From an uncultured Candidatus Melainabacteria bacterium (GTDB taxonomy: Bacteria; Cyanobacteriota; Vampirovibrionia; Gastranaerophilales; Gastranaerophilaceae): 64,000 nt of DNA. This document shows, piece by piece, positions 24,158-32,423 of this stretch. Under the pieces are notes generated by a model. The model was not told the DNA's origin and ran no database searches. It saw only the letters and a list, made by a program, of their open reading frames with translations. The DNA lies in assembly GCA_934717745.1 (NCBI GenBank), contig CAKUZB010000003.1, positions 62,001 through 126,000 of the forward strand, in the 5' to 3' direction. The position numbers and the translations under genes were made by a program. The first letter of the stretch is position 1. Every line of letters starts with the position of its first letter.

Positions 24158-24403
24158 CTATTTTCTCTTTTCTACAATGTTCAAAACTGTCCAACGTTTT
24201 CCGCCAGATAATGGTTTTGATTCAATAATTCTAATTACATCGCCTTCTTCACATTGATTTTGCTCATCGTGTGCTTTGTAATTTTTTGTTGTTTCCATAA
24301 TTTTTTTGTATTTCGGATGTGGTTCATAGTCTGCAACTTTTACAACAACGGTTTTATCCATTTTACTGCTTACTACAAGACCTTGTTTTTCTTTTTTAGG
24401 CAT
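24158..24403 (-). CDS. rpsQ: 30S ribosomal protein S17
   Basis: 16S rRNA-binding OB-fold protein of 81 residues. Motifs: GLVVSSKMDKTVVVKV, HPKYKKIMETTKNYKAHD and CEEGDVIRIIESKPLSGGKR. The ATG shares a base with the rpmC stop (24403). Confidence 0.96.
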   Translation of the reverse strand: MPKKEKQGLVVSSKMDKTVVVKVADYEPHPKYKKIMETTKNYKAHDEQNQCEEGDVIRIIESKPLSGGKRWTVLNIVEKRK

Positions 24404-24594
24404 TATTTTTCCTCTTTTTCTTTAATTACTGTCTTAATTTGTGAAATGTAGTGTTTTGTCTTCGCAATTAAGGCTGTATTTTCCAATTTATTTGTTGCTT
24501 TTTGAACTCTTAAATCTAACAACTGTTTTTTGAAGTCAACAACTGCATTTTTTAATTCTTCAACTGTTTTTTCACGCATTTCTTGTAATTTCAT
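24403..24594 (-). CDS. rpmC: 50S ribosomal protein L29
   Basis: Small 63-residue helical hairpin protein at the exit tunnel. N terminus MKLQEMREKTVEELKNAVVD and LLDLRVQKATNKLENTA are typical. One-base overlap with rpsQ. Confidence 0.95.
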   Translation of the reverse strand: MKLQEMREKTVEELKNAVVDFKKQLLDLRVQKATNKLENTALIAKTKHYISQIKTVIKEKEEK

Positions 24595-24609
24595 GTGTTT
24601 TTTCCTTTA

Positions 24610-25026
24610 TTATTGAACAGGGTTCTTTTCAACTACTTTAACTTTGATAGGTAATTTTTGTGCTGCTAATTCTAAAGCGTGAACTGCTGTTGCTCTATCA
24701 AAATATTCAAGTTCAAATAGAATTCTGTTTGGTTTTACAACTGCTACCCAATATTCCAAATTACCTTTACCTGAACCCATACGAGTTTCAGCAGGTTTTG
24801 CTGTAATTGGTTTATCAGGGAATATTTTAATCCAAACGTTACCGCCACGTTTGATTTCACGAGTCATTGCACGACGTGCTGCTTCGATTTGACGGCTTGT
24901 AATCCAGCCTGGTTCTAATGCTCTTAATGCGTATGAACCAAATTCGAAATCAACACCACGAGTTTCATGACCTCTCATTCTGCCTTTTTGCATTTTGCGG
25001 TATTTTGTTCTTTTAGGTTGTAACAT
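24610..25026 (-). CDS. rplP: 50S ribosomal protein L16
   Basis: Positions A-site tRNA, 138 residues. Motifs: MLQPKRTKYRKMQKGRMRG, ITSRQIEAARRAMTREIKRG and KPAETRMGSGKGNLEYWVAV. Standard length and order. Confidence 0.97.
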   Translation of the reverse strand: MLQPKRTKYRKMQKGRMRGHETRGVDFEFGSYALRALEPGWITSRQIEAARRAMTREIKRGGNVWIKIFPDKPITAKPAETRMGSGKGNLEYWVAVVKPNRILFELEYFDRATAVHALELAAQKLPIKVKVVEKNPVQ

Positions 25027-25052
25027 TTTATTTTACTCCTGTGTATTAATTA

Positions 25053-25778
25053 TTATCCTTCAACTTCTGCATGTCTGCGTTTACCGCGTCTTGCACCAAC
25101 TTTATCTTCTTTTGAAGATTTTGCTTTAATATTTTCATCGGCTTTTTCGCCCGGCATTAAGTTTCCTTTAAATACCCAAACTTTTACACCGATTTTACCC
25201 ATCATAGTATCTGCTTCAGCAAAACCGTAATCAACGTCTGCTCTTAAAGTTTGAAGTGGAATTCTACCTTCTTTTGCCCATTCTGAACGAGCAATTTCAG
25301 CACCACCTAAACGACCTGATACCATAACTTTGATACCTTGAGCACCTGAACGCATTGTTCTTTGCATTGCTTGTTTCATTGCTCTTCTGAAAGCAACACG
25401 TTTTTCCAATTGTTGAGCGATTGCTTCTGATACTAGTTGAGCATCTGCATTAATTCTTGCAACTTCAACTACGTTTAATATAACTTGGCGGTTGATGTAT
25501 TTTGATACTTCTTGTTTAAGTTCTTCAATACCTTGACCGTTTCTTCCAACAACAATACCAGGTTTTGCTGTTACAACTGTGATTGTTGTGTTTTGTGCTT
25601 TTCTTGCAATTAAAATTCTTGATACGCCTGCTGCGTATAATTTTTTCTTAATGAATTTTCTAATTTTTGCATCTTCTGCTACAAATTGTCCGTATTCTTT
25701 TATTTTAGCGTACCATGAACTAACCCAAGGTTTAATTACGCCTACTCTAAATCCGGTTGGATGTGTTTTTTGTCCCAT
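25053..25778 (-). CDS. rpsC: 30S ribosomal protein S3
   Basis: mRNA-entry protein with KH domain, 241 residues. N terminus MGQKTHPTGFRVGVIKPW, KH motif VTAKPGIVVGRNGQGIEELK, and VMVSGRLGGAEIARSEWAKEG. The C terminus has a short charged extension ENIKAKSSKEDKVGARRGKRR. Confidence 0.97.
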   Translation of the reverse strand: MGQKTHPTGFRVGVIKPWVSSWYAKIKEYGQFVAEDAKIRKFIKKKLYAAGVSRILIARKAQNTTITVVTAKPGIVVGRNGQGIEELKQEVSKYINRQVILNVVEVARINADAQLVSEAIAQQLEKRVAFRRAMKQAMQRTMRSGAQGIKVMVSGRLGGAEIARSEWAKEGRIPLQTLRADVDYGFAEADTMMGKIGVKVWVFKGNLMPGEKADENIKAKSSKEDKVGARRGKRRHAEVEG

Positions 25779-25790
25779 ATTATCTAATTC

Positions 25791-26129
25791 CTATTTTACT
25801 GTATCGCTAACTTTTAATGTCAAATGAGATGTACGTTTCAATCTTGAGTACATACGACCTTGTGCTCTAGGTCTTGCTCTTTTGTATGTAACACTTTCGT
25901 CTGCAAATATTTCTGAAATTTTTAATTGTTCAGCATTTACTCCGAATTGTTCTTTAGCATTTGCCACAGCAGCCTTTAAGTTTTTTTCAACTACTCTTGC
26001 TGCAAAGTATGGCATAAAACGTAACAAGTCTTGTGCTTCAATGACATTTTTGCCACGAACTTCATTGATTACTCTGCGAAGTTTTCGAGCAGTCATTTTA
26101 ATATTTGTTTGTTTTGCTTTAGATTCCAT
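25791..26129 (-). CDS. rplV: 50S ribosomal protein L22
   Basis: Exit-tunnel protein of 112 residues. Motifs: MTARKLRRVINEVRGKNV, EAQDLLRFMPYFAARVVEK and the beta-hairpin YKRARPRAQGRMYSRLKRTSH that lines the tunnel and is the site of macrolide resistance changes in other bacteria. Confidence 0.96.
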   Translation of the reverse strand: MESKAKQTNIKMTARKLRRVINEVRGKNVIEAQDLLRFMPYFAARVVEKNLKAAVANAKEQFGVNAEQLKISEIFADESVTYKRARPRAQGRMYSRLKRTSHLTLKVSDTVK

Positions 26130-26166
26130 TTTTTTATCCTTTTAATTAAAGTTGTTTCTACTTAAT

Positions 26167-26442
26167 CTATTTTTTTGCTGTTTTATCAGCAGCATGACCT
26201 CTGAATAGTCTTGTTGGTGCGAATTCACCAAGTTTATGACCAATCATTTGTTCTGTTACATATACTGGAACGTGAGTTTTTCCGTTATGTACAGCAATTG
26301 TGTGTCCTAACATATCAGGGCTAATCATTGAAGCTCTAGACCAAGTTTTGATAACTTTCTTTTCTGAATTTTCATTCATCTTAGCAATTTTCTTTGCTAA
26401 TGCTTCTTCGATATATGCTCCTTTTTTTAATGAACGTGCCAT
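26167..26442 (-). CDS. rpsS: 30S ribosomal protein S19
   Basis: Head protein that contacts S13, 91 residues. N terminus MARSLKKGAYIEEALAKKI, then IKTWSRASMISPDMLGHTI, HVPVYVTEQMIGHKLGEF and APTRLFRGHAADK. Confidence 0.97.
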   Translation of the reverse strand: MARSLKKGAYIEEALAKKIAKMNENSEKKVIKTWSRASMISPDMLGHTIAVHNGKTHVPVYVTEQMIGHKLGEFAPTRLFRGHAADKTAKK

Positions 26443-26477
26443 TAATTTATTCTCCTTTTAATTTATCGTTTATCTAA

Positions 26478-27305
26478 CTATTTTGTTCTACGTTTTACAA
26501 TTAACTTATTAGAAGCCTTAGTAGATTTTCTAGTTTTGAAACCAAGTGCAGGTTTACCCCAAGGTGTTTTTGGATTTCCGCCTGGACCTGTTTTACCTTC
26601 ACCACCACCATGAGGGTGATCGCAAGGGTTCATTGTAACACCACGTACTGTTGGTTTGATACCCATATAACGTTTTCTGCCGGCTTTACCAATGTGAATG
26701 TTTTTAAATTCAGAATTACCTAAAGCACCAATTGTTGCCATACATTCTTTTCTTACCATTCTCATTTCACCTGAAGGTAATTTGATTGTAACATAGTTAC
26801 CTTCTTTAGCCATTAATTGTGCTGAGTTACCAGCAGAACGAACCATTTTTGCACCTCTGCCAGGTTCTAACTCGATGTTATGAATAATTGTACCTAGAGG
26901 AATCAATTCTAATGGTAATGCGTTACCGTTTTGAATTGGTGCTTCCGGACCTGATACAATTACATCACCAACACTCAAACCGTCTGGTGTTAAGATATAT
27001 CTTTTTTCACCATCAGCATAGAATACTAATGAAATTCTAACATTTCTGTTTGGATCGTATTCGATTGTTTTAACTGTTGCAGGAACACCGAATTTTTCTC
27101 TTTTGAAATCGATGATTCTGTAGTGTTGTTTTACACCGCCACCTTTATGACGGCAAGTGATTCTACCAGTATTGTTACGACCGGCAGTTTTTCTTAATGG
27201 TTTTAAAAGTGATTTTTCAGGAGTTGATGTTGTAATATCTTGATAATCACTCTTTGTCATACCTCTTTGTCCCGGAGATGTCGGATTAATTTTTCTGATA
27301 CCCAT
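26478..27305 (-). CDS. rplB: 50S ribosomal protein L2
   Basis: Needed for subunit joining and peptidyl transfer, 275 residues. Motifs: GRNNTGRITCRHKGGGVKQH, IEYDPNRNVRISLVFYADG and the highly conserved TMNPCDHPHGGGEGKTGPGG with its histidine near the peptidyl-transferase centre. Confidence 0.98.
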   Translation of the reverse strand: MGIRKINPTSPGQRGMTKSDYQDITTSTPEKSLLKPLRKTAGRNNTGRITCRHKGGGVKQHYRIIDFKREKFGVPATVKTIEYDPNRNVRISLVFYADGEKRYILTPDGLSVGDVIVSGPEAPIQNGNALPLELIPLGTIIHNIELEPGRGAKMVRSAGNSAQLMAKEGNYVTIKLPSGEMRMVRKECMATIGALGNSEFKNIHIGKAGRKRYMGIKPTVRGVTMNPCDHPHGGGEGKTGPGGNPKTPWGKPALGFKTRKSTKASNKLIVKRRTK

Positions 27306-27326
27306 TTTATTTCTGTCCTTTATTTA

Positions 27327-27635
27327 TTATATTTCAACAAGTTCTTTAATTGGATCACCTTCGATTGTAACGATTGCTTTTTTAGAAGAATCTGTTCTAC
27401 CAAATTTGTAACCCATTCTTTTTGCATGTGATGGCATGTAAACTGTTCTTACTTTTTTTACTTTTCTTCCAGGAAATGCCATTTCGATTGCTTGAGCAAT
27501 TTCAATTTTTGTAGCATCCATGTTAACTTCAAAAGTATATTGACCATCTTGCATTGCTTTGTATGATTTTTCTGTAATCAATGGTTTTTTGATTATATCG
27601 TATAATTTTTCTGTATTTGTTCTTGAAGTACTCAT
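27327..27635 (-). CDS. rplW: 50S ribosomal protein L23
   Basis: Docking site for SRP and trigger factor at the exit tunnel, 102 residues. Motifs: DIIKKPLITEKSYKAMQDGQ, YTFEVNMDATKIEIAQAIE and VRTVYMPSHAKRMGYKFGR. One-base overlap with rplD. Confidence 0.96.
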   Translation of the reverse strand: MSTSRTNTEKLYDIIKKPLITEKSYKAMQDGQYTFEVNMDATKIEIAQAIEMAFPGRKVKKVRTVYMPSHAKRMGYKFGRTDSSKKAIVTIEGDPIKELVEI

Positions 27636-28276
27636 TATTGTAACCTTTCAGTGATTTCGTTAACTGCTGATTCTGTAATTACTACATTATCTGCTTCTAA
27701 CAAGTCTTTTACATTTAGATTTGATGGTAATAATAATTTTACGCTTGGAATGTTTCTTGCTGCTAATTCTAAGTTATTATTTTCAGCGGCTTTAACATCA
27801 GCGATAATTAAAATCTTACCTGCTACTTTTAATGAGTCTAATACAGACATCATTAATTTTGTTTTTGGTTCAGCAATTGCTAAGTCTTTTACAACTACTA
27901 ATTGTTCACTTCTTGCTGACAATGCTGATTTTAATGCAAGTTGTCTTGCTTTTTGTGGCATTGAGAAAGAGTAATCTCTTGGTTTTGGTCCGAATGAAAC
28001 ACCACCACCAGCAAATAATGGAGATCTCAATGAACCTGCTCTTGCTCTACCTGTACCTTTTTGTTTCCAAGGTTTGCGTCCACCACCTCTTACTTCTGCT
28101 CTTGTTTTAGCACAAGCAGAACCTTGTCTTGCGTTGTTTAACTGACGTCTTAATGCTAAATGCATTACGTGTAAGTTTGGTTCAACGCCAAAAACGCTTT
28201 CATTTAATGAGATAGCACCAAGTTTTTCACCTGATGTGCTCAATATTTCTTTTTCTTGTGTTTTTGCTTTTGCCAT
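27635..28276 (-). CDS. rplD: 50S ribosomal protein L4
   Basis: Exit-tunnel protein, 213 residues, regulator of its own operon in E. coli. Motifs: LHVMHLALRRQLNNARQGSA, RGGGRKPWKQKGTGRARAGS, the tunnel loop LFAGGGVSFGPKPRDYSF and KVRKKARQLALKSAL-type segment (here MPQKARQLALKSALSAR). Confidence 0.97.
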   Translation of the reverse strand: MAKAKTQEKEILSTSGEKLGAISLNESVFGVEPNLHVMHLALRRQLNNARQGSACAKTRAEVRGGGRKPWKQKGTGRARAGSLRSPLFAGGGVSFGPKPRDYSFSMPQKARQLALKSALSARSEQLVVVKDLAIAEPKTKLMMSVLDSLKVAGKILIIADVKAAENNNLELAARNIPSVKLLLPSNLNVKDLLEADNVVITESAVNEITERLQ

Positions 28277-28327
28277 TTTTATATGTCCTTATATTGTATT
28301 ATTTTCTAATGTAACCTGTTTTATAAA

Positions 28328-28963
28328 TTAGTTCCATTTTGTTCTTGAAGGAACAATTGTTACTAATTTACCTTCTGAACCAGGTACTGAACCTTTGATT
28401 AAGATTAAAGAATTTTCTGAATCAACTTTTACTAATTTTAATTTAGTAATTGTAACTCTTTCGTTACCCATGTTACCAGCCATTCTTTTACCTTTAATAA
28501 CTCTTGAAGGAGTTGTACCTGCACCGATTGAACCAGGTGCTCTGTGATTTTTAGAACCATGAGCCATTGGTCCTCTTGAGAAGTTGTGTCTTTTTACTGT
28601 ACCTTGAAATCCTTTACCGATTGAAGTACCTGTAACATCAACTTTTTGTACATCATTTAATACTGATAATTCAATTTGTTGACCAACTGTATAATCTTGT
28701 GGGTTGTCAATTCTGAATTCTTGTAGATGACGGAAGTTATCTAATTTGTTTTTTGCAAAATGTCCGATTTGTGCTTTTGTCAAATGTTTTTCTTTTGCTG
28801 ATACTGTACCTACTTGAATTGCATTGTAACCGTCAGTTTCTACTGTTTTTACTTGTGTTACTACAAGCGGATCAACTTTTATTACAGTTACCGGAACTGC
28901 TAAACCTTCCTCGTTGAAAATTTGAGTCATTCCAACTTTTTTACCTATCACACCAAGTGTCAT
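28328..28963 (-). CDS. rplC: 50S ribosomal protein L3
   Basis: Early-assembly protein near the peptidyl-transferase centre, 211 residues. Motifs: LGVIGKKVGMTQIFNEEGL, VTGTSIGKGFQGTVKRHNFS, GPMAHGSKNHRAPGSIGA and GKRMAGNMGNERVTI. An unusually long spacer with hairpins lies between this gene and rpsJ. Confidence 0.97.
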   Translation of the reverse strand: MTLGVIGKKVGMTQIFNEEGLAVPVTVIKVDPLVVTQVKTVETDGYNAIQVGTVSAKEKHLTKAQIGHFAKNKLDNFRHLQEFRIDNPQDYTVGQQIELSVLNDVQKVDVTGTSIGKGFQGTVKRHNFSRGPMAHGSKNHRAPGSIGAGTTPSRVIKGKRMAGNMGNERVTITKLKLVKVDSENSLILIKGSVPGSEGKLVTIVPSRTKWN

Positions 28964-28984
28964 AAATTTTCCTTTCTTTTTTGG

Positions 28985-29094
28985 AGCGTAAAAGTGTTAC
29001 CTTTTAGTCCGTCTGCTTGCGAGCGCTACGTGCCTTGTGAGCCTCTTACCTTTTACCCTTTTTAGAGTCGTAGATCGCATTATATGCATAATGC
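28985..29094 (-). promoter_or_regulatory. Structured spacer between rpsJ and rplC
   Basis: The 158-nt gap between rpsJ and rplC contains, on the minus strand, a stem GCATTAT/ATAATGC (29077-29094, loop 4) soon after the rpsJ stop. A long-range pair GTAAAAG/CTTTTAC (29050-29056 with 28988-28994) encloses a GC-richer section with AGCGCT. The decamer TAAAAGGTAA occurs twice. This could be an autoregulatory mRNA site or an RNA processing element. It is not a standard terminator. Confidence 0.4.
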
Positions 29095-29121
29095 TTATTT
29101 AATTTTTTACAGGGTTCGAAA

Positions 29122-29433
29122 TTATAGTTTAACTTCGATATCTACACCTGCAGGTAAATCTAATCTACTCAACTCTTCAGTTGTCTGTTGAGTTGCTTCG
29201 TATATATCGATAATACGTTTATGTGTTCTCATTTCGAAGTGTTCACGAGATTTTTTATCTACGTGTGGTGAACGCAATACACAATATATACGTCTTTTTG
29301 TAGGTAAAGGAATAGGTCCGGCTACTTTTGCGTCTGTTCTTTTTGCTGTTTCTACGATTTTGTCAGCAGATACGTCAATTAATTTGTGATCGTATGCTTT
29401 TAAACAAACTCTGATTCTTTGTCCTGTTGCCAT
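29122..29433 (-). CDS. rpsJ: 30S ribosomal protein S10
   Basis: First gene of the S10 cluster, 103 residues. Motifs: RIRVCLKAYDHKLIDVSADK, AGPIPLPTKRRIYCVLRSPH and SREHFEMRTHKRIIDIYEA. S10 is also NusE, the transcription antitermination factor. rpsL, rpsG, fusA and tuf, which often precede it, are absent; the next upstream gene in the same direction is an exported protein whose stop is far beyond a promoter. Confidence 0.97.
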   Translation of the reverse strand: MATGQRIRVCLKAYDHKLIDVSADKIVETAKRTDAKVAGPIPLPTKRRIYCVLRSPHVDKKSREHFEMRTHKRIIDIYEATQQTTEELSRLDLPAGVDIEVKL

Positions 29434-29532
29434 TTTTCTTTTCCTTTATTACTTCTATAACCCTCTGGTTATAACTCTTTTCTACTACACCAGCCACATG
29501 ACTAACACACCATGGACTATGTGCGTAAAAAA

Positions 29533-29561
29533 ATCTTATACCAAACAAATTCTAGTGTCAA
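29533..29561 (-). promoter_or_regulatory. Promoter of the S10 operon
   Basis: Minus strand TTGACA (29556-29561), 17-bp spacer, TAAGAT (29533-29538), with the alternative TATAAG two bases earlier. The leader of about 95 nt contains a small stem TATAACC/GGTTATA before the rpsJ Shine-Dalgarno. Confidence 0.7.
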
Positions 29562-29634
29562 CACAGATATTTTTGGATTGTATACTTTTCTTAATATTTA
29601 TTTTAAGTAAATTTTCAACAAAAAAACAGGCTTT

Positions 29635-30315
29635 TTACAGCCCGTTTTTTACTCTAATTTGATATGGTGGAAATTCATCTCTATCTATTATATAGTGCGA
29701 AAAAATAAGTGTTGTCGGCTTTTTGACACTAAATAAAGTTTTTATTGTTCTATCTTTTTCTGCTGTATCAAGCATATATCGATAAAAATATTTATCCGTA
29801 TCATTCAAAATTAAGAACCATTGACGTTTTAGCGGTCTTTTATGAACAGTTATTGTGTTATTTTTATCAAAATCTGAGATATGAATAATTTTTGGATTTC
29901 CAAATAACTTTCTGACTTCATCGTCGCTGATCGGAATTTCAATAAACGCTTTATTTTGTTTATTGTAAACAATTTCAAAGAATTTCACATCAAAGTAGTG
30001 GTATGTTATCAAACGACCATGGTATAAAAATTCATAATTTGAACCTGCCGGCGAATAAACTTGCCCTTGAGGTGAAACATATTCCGAGTAACTGCCAGAC
30101 CCATCAGAAACATTTCTTGTAACCTCTAAAATATGTTTTTTTCTTTGATTAGGTCTTTGATAGTACCATTTTTTAGACTTGAATGAATAAAATATCATTT
30201 GTCCATCAGAAACTCCACCATAAACCTCATTTTTAGGTTTCGCTTGAACTGAAGTTGAGCAAAGCAAAAAACAAACAAATAATATTCCAACTATAACTTT
30301 TTTTGCACTAAACAT
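29635..30315 (-). CDS. Exported protein of unknown function
   Basis: I do not recognise this 226-residue protein. It has a classic signal peptide, MFSAKKVIVGILFVCFLL with cleavage likely after STSVQA (residue 25). The mature part is rich in Tyr, Phe, Lys and beta-like stretches such as VYGGVSDGQMIFYSFKSKKW and EFLYHGRLITYHYFDVKF. No cysteines in the mature part, no repeats or catalytic motif I can name. It begins 8 bp inside the DUF6485 gene, so the two are on one message. A periplasmic or surface location is likely. Confidence 0.75.
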   Translation of the reverse strand: MFSAKKVIVGILFVCFLLCSTSVQAKPKNEVYGGVSDGQMIFYSFKSKKWYYQRPNQRKKHILEVTRNVSDGSGSYSEYVSPQGQVYSPAGSNYEFLYHGRLITYHYFDVKFFEIVYNKQNKAFIEIPISDDEVRKLFGNPKIIHISDFDKNNTITVHKRPLKRQWFLILNDTDKYFYRYMLDTAEKDRTIKTLFSVKKPTTLIFSHYIIDRDEFPPYQIRVKNGL

Positions 30316-30508
30316 GTTTAGACATAACCTTTATAAAATTTTCTATTGAACGGTCATAAGTTGCTTCCCCTGCGGCAGAGAAAAAGCACCCTGGAATTTG
30401 ACCATTTTCCCTATGATGTCTTACGCAATCGCAACACATACCACGATTTTTGCAAGTTGTATAAGTACAAGTGCATTCTAATTTATTTTCTTCCTTTTTA
30501 CATTCCAT
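30308..30508 (-). CDS. DUF6485 small cysteine-rich protein
   Basis: A 66-residue cytoplasmic protein with six cysteines in the first 28 residues (CTCTYTTCKNRGMCCDC), then RHHRENGQIPGCFFSAAGE and TYDRSIENFIKVM. This matches the DUF6485 pattern in which the cysteine cluster probably binds metal. No function is established. The start has AAGGAG 8 nt upstream and a good promoter (30535-30562). It overlaps the exported protein gene by 8 bp. Confidence 0.75.
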   Translation of the reverse strand: MECKKEENKLECTCTYTTCKNRGMCCDCVRHHRENGQIPGCFFSAAGEATYDRSIENFIKVMSKHV

Positions 30509-30534
30509 ACTATTTACTCCTTTTAATAATAAAT

Positions 30535-30562
30535 ATTATATCAAAATATATAAATTGTGCAA
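30535..30562 (-). promoter_or_regulatory. Promoter of the DUF6485 operon
   Basis: Minus strand TTGCAC (30557-30562), 16-bp spacer, TATAAT (30535-30540), with the Shine-Dalgarno AAGGAG downstream. Confidence 0.65.
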
Positions 30563-30601
30563 ACATTAAATACCGCAACAAACAGCATTTATAGGGTACT
30601 T

Positions 30602-30636
30602 AATATTTAATATTTAATATTTAATATTTAATATTT
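30602..30636. repeat. Heptanucleotide tandem repeat (AATATTT)x5
   Basis: Five perfect copies of AATATTT, followed by a degenerate sixth, directly after the queH stop codon. Non-coding; could vary in copy number by slippage. Its T-rich minus strand may help end the queH message, but no hairpin arm other than the repeat's own AATATT palindrome is present. Confidence 0.9.
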
Positions 30637-30640
30637 ATAT

Positions 30641-31183
30641 TTAATTTCTTATACTAAATTTACAACCACAATAGTTTTGTCGGTACAAGTTCAAAGAATT
30701 TGCTATTTTATTTGTTTTTAAAAAACCATCTTTTTTCTTAAAATCAATTGCTAGGTATTCTAAATCATATTTTTTCGCAATTTTTTGTCCGATTTCTGTC
30801 AATTTTGCAAAATTTTTGTGCGGACTTATGACAATTGATGTTGTAAATGTTGAAAAACCTAATTCTTTTGTCTTTATAGCAGAATTTTCAAGTCGTAATT
30901 CAAAACATACATCACAACGTTTTCCACGTTCCGGCTCATTTTCTAACCCAATAACTTTTTCAAAAAAACTCTCCTGATTATAATCACCAACAATTAATTC
31001 GCAATTGTGATAATCACACAATTCTTGTTCCGCCTTTAATCGTTTTTCATACTCAAGGTCAGGGTAAATATTCGGATTAAAAAAATAAACAACAGGCTCA
31101 TACCCCATTTCAAGCAAATGTAAAATAGGATATGCTGAACAGATTCCGCAACAAGCATGAAGCAAAATTTTATTTTGCATCAC
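30641..31183 (-). CDS. queH: Epoxyqueuosine reductase QueH
   Basis: Reduces epoxyqueuosine to queuosine in tRNA, the non-cobalamin alternative to QueG. The 180-residue protein has the family cysteines: HACCGICSAYP at the N terminus, RGKRCDVCFELRLENSA in the middle and YRQNYCGCKFS at the C terminus, which bind the iron-sulfur cluster and iron. FSTFTTSIVISPHKN is also typical. It overlaps the VKOR gene by 14 bp, so both are co-transcribed. The start MMQNK gives two possible ATGs. Confidence 0.93.
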   Translation of the reverse strand: MMQNKILLHACCGICSAYPILHLLEMGYEPVVYFFNPNIYPDLEYEKRLKAEQELCDYHNCELIVGDYNQESFFEKVIGLENEPERGKRCDVCFELRLENSAIKTKELGFSTFTTSIVISPHKNFAKLTEIGQKIAKKYDLEYLAIDFKKKDGFLKTNKIANSLNLYRQNYCGCKFSIRN

Positions 31184-32414
31184 GTTTTTCTTTTGCCCCT
31201 GCGTCTAATAAATATTTTTTCAATTCAATTTCTGACATTGCACCCATCTTAACTTCTTTAGAATCATTAAGTCTAACTGCCGGAGTACCTTTAATTTTAA
31301 GAGCAATAGAGTCGTCAATGTCTTTTAAAACAACATTTTCTGCTTCTTTAGACATTACATCTTTTTTAAGTTGTTCCAAATTTAAACCGGCCTTTAATGC
31401 AATCATCCAAACATCATAATCTGTCATAGGCTGTTTTAAATAAATTTGAGAAGCAACTTCCCAATAATTGCCTTGCTTTTCAGCAGCATAAGCATATTTT
31501 GCAAGAACACAAGAACCATCATGGAATGGATTTTTCAAGTATTTATTGCAACTCATATCAAGCGGATAGTTGTGGTGAATAACTTGAACATTCTCAAAAT
31601 CTTGAGTTACTACTTTATGAATTATAATGTTATATACCGTACACATTGGACATCTAAAATCTGAATAAATATGTAATTTTATATCACCATTCGGATTACC
31701 TAAAACATTACCTCTAACTTGATATGGGTTTTCACCTGCATCATTTAATTTCATATATTTTTGGACAGATTTCCAATTTTTAACGTGTGGTGCAAAAACC
31801 AAAGATACTGAAGTGTAAGTTAAAAAACTTACCGCACAAAGTGCTACTACAATAAATGTAATTAAATATTTTTTAATTTTTAAAGCATCAATAAAATCAA
31901 AGAATGAAGTTTTAAAAATTCTTACAAAACCACCTTTTGAATAATCCATTGCAATTAAACCGATAAATAAGTTTAGAATATATGTAAAAGCACATAAAAC
32001 ACACAACTTTTTAATTTGGAATAAACTTACAAATAACAATATCATTGAAATTGTAAAAGAAATAATTCCCAATGCAGAAATATAGCAATATGGATTTTTA
32101 AATACTTCCAAAAATTTCAAATATTTATATTGAGAAAGTTTTTTTGCCCCCATTAAAAGTGCGATAAATGAATAAAGGAATAAACCCCAAAACGCAAGAG
32201 GAATACCAAAAAATTGCGATTCTCGAGTTTTTGCAACAGAATCACAATCAATAAATTGATTTATAGAACAAAAACTTTTTGTAGCATGTTCTGCGAAATT
32301 GGCATTGTAGTAAATTATTGCCAATTTAATTGTAGTTATAAAGCCAATAATTGCAATCACACCAATAGTAATTTTTTTCCATAATGCAACTGAATATTTT
32401 TCTTGAGATTCCAT
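31170..32414 (-). CDS. VKOR-DsbA fusion, disulfide-forming enzyme
   Basis: Membrane quinone-linked oxidoreductase that makes disulfides in exported proteins. The 414 residues begin with a VKOR domain of about five helices, with KSFCSINQFIDCDSVAKT (loop cysteines and catalytic-site Ser), SQFFGIPLAFWGLF, and the KLCVLCAFTYIL active-site CxxC. A membrane helix near 200-220 leads to a thioredoxin/DsbA-like domain with YSDFRCPMCTVY as its CxxC and the cis-Pro region KGTPAVRLN. Fused VKOR-Trx proteins are known from cyanobacteria. The DsbA-like module probably oxidises Cys-containing pilins encoded here. Co-transcribed with queH. Confidence 0.9.
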   Translation of the reverse strand: MESQEKYSVALWKKITIGVIAIIGFITTIKLAIIYYNANFAEHATKSFCSINQFIDCDSVAKTRESQFFGIPLAFWGLFLYSFIALLMGAKKLSQYKYLKFLEVFKNPYCYISALGIISFTISMILLFVSLFQIKKLCVLCAFTYILNLFIGLIAMDYSKGGFVRIFKTSFFDFIDALKIKKYLITFIVVALCAVSFLTYTSVSLVFAPHVKNWKSVQKYMKLNDAGENPYQVRGNVLGNPNGDIKLHIYSDFRCPMCTVYNIIIHKVVTQDFENVQVIHHNYPLDMSCNKYLKNPFHDGSCVLAKYAYAAEKQGNYWEVASQIYLKQPMTDYDVWMIALKAGLNLEQLKKDVMSKEAENVVLKDIDDSIALKIKGTPAVRLNDSKEVKMGAMSEIELKKYLLDAGAKEKRDAK

Positions 32415-32423
32415 TTTTACTCC

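Noticed and set aside
20736..29433. Recent transfer of the ribosomal cluster
   Set aside because: Base use and gene order look native; the breaks are explained by rearrangement and local promoters.
30602..30640. Short tandem repeats as CRISPR
   Set aside because: Seven-base units without spacers; not a CRISPR array. No cas gene in the window.
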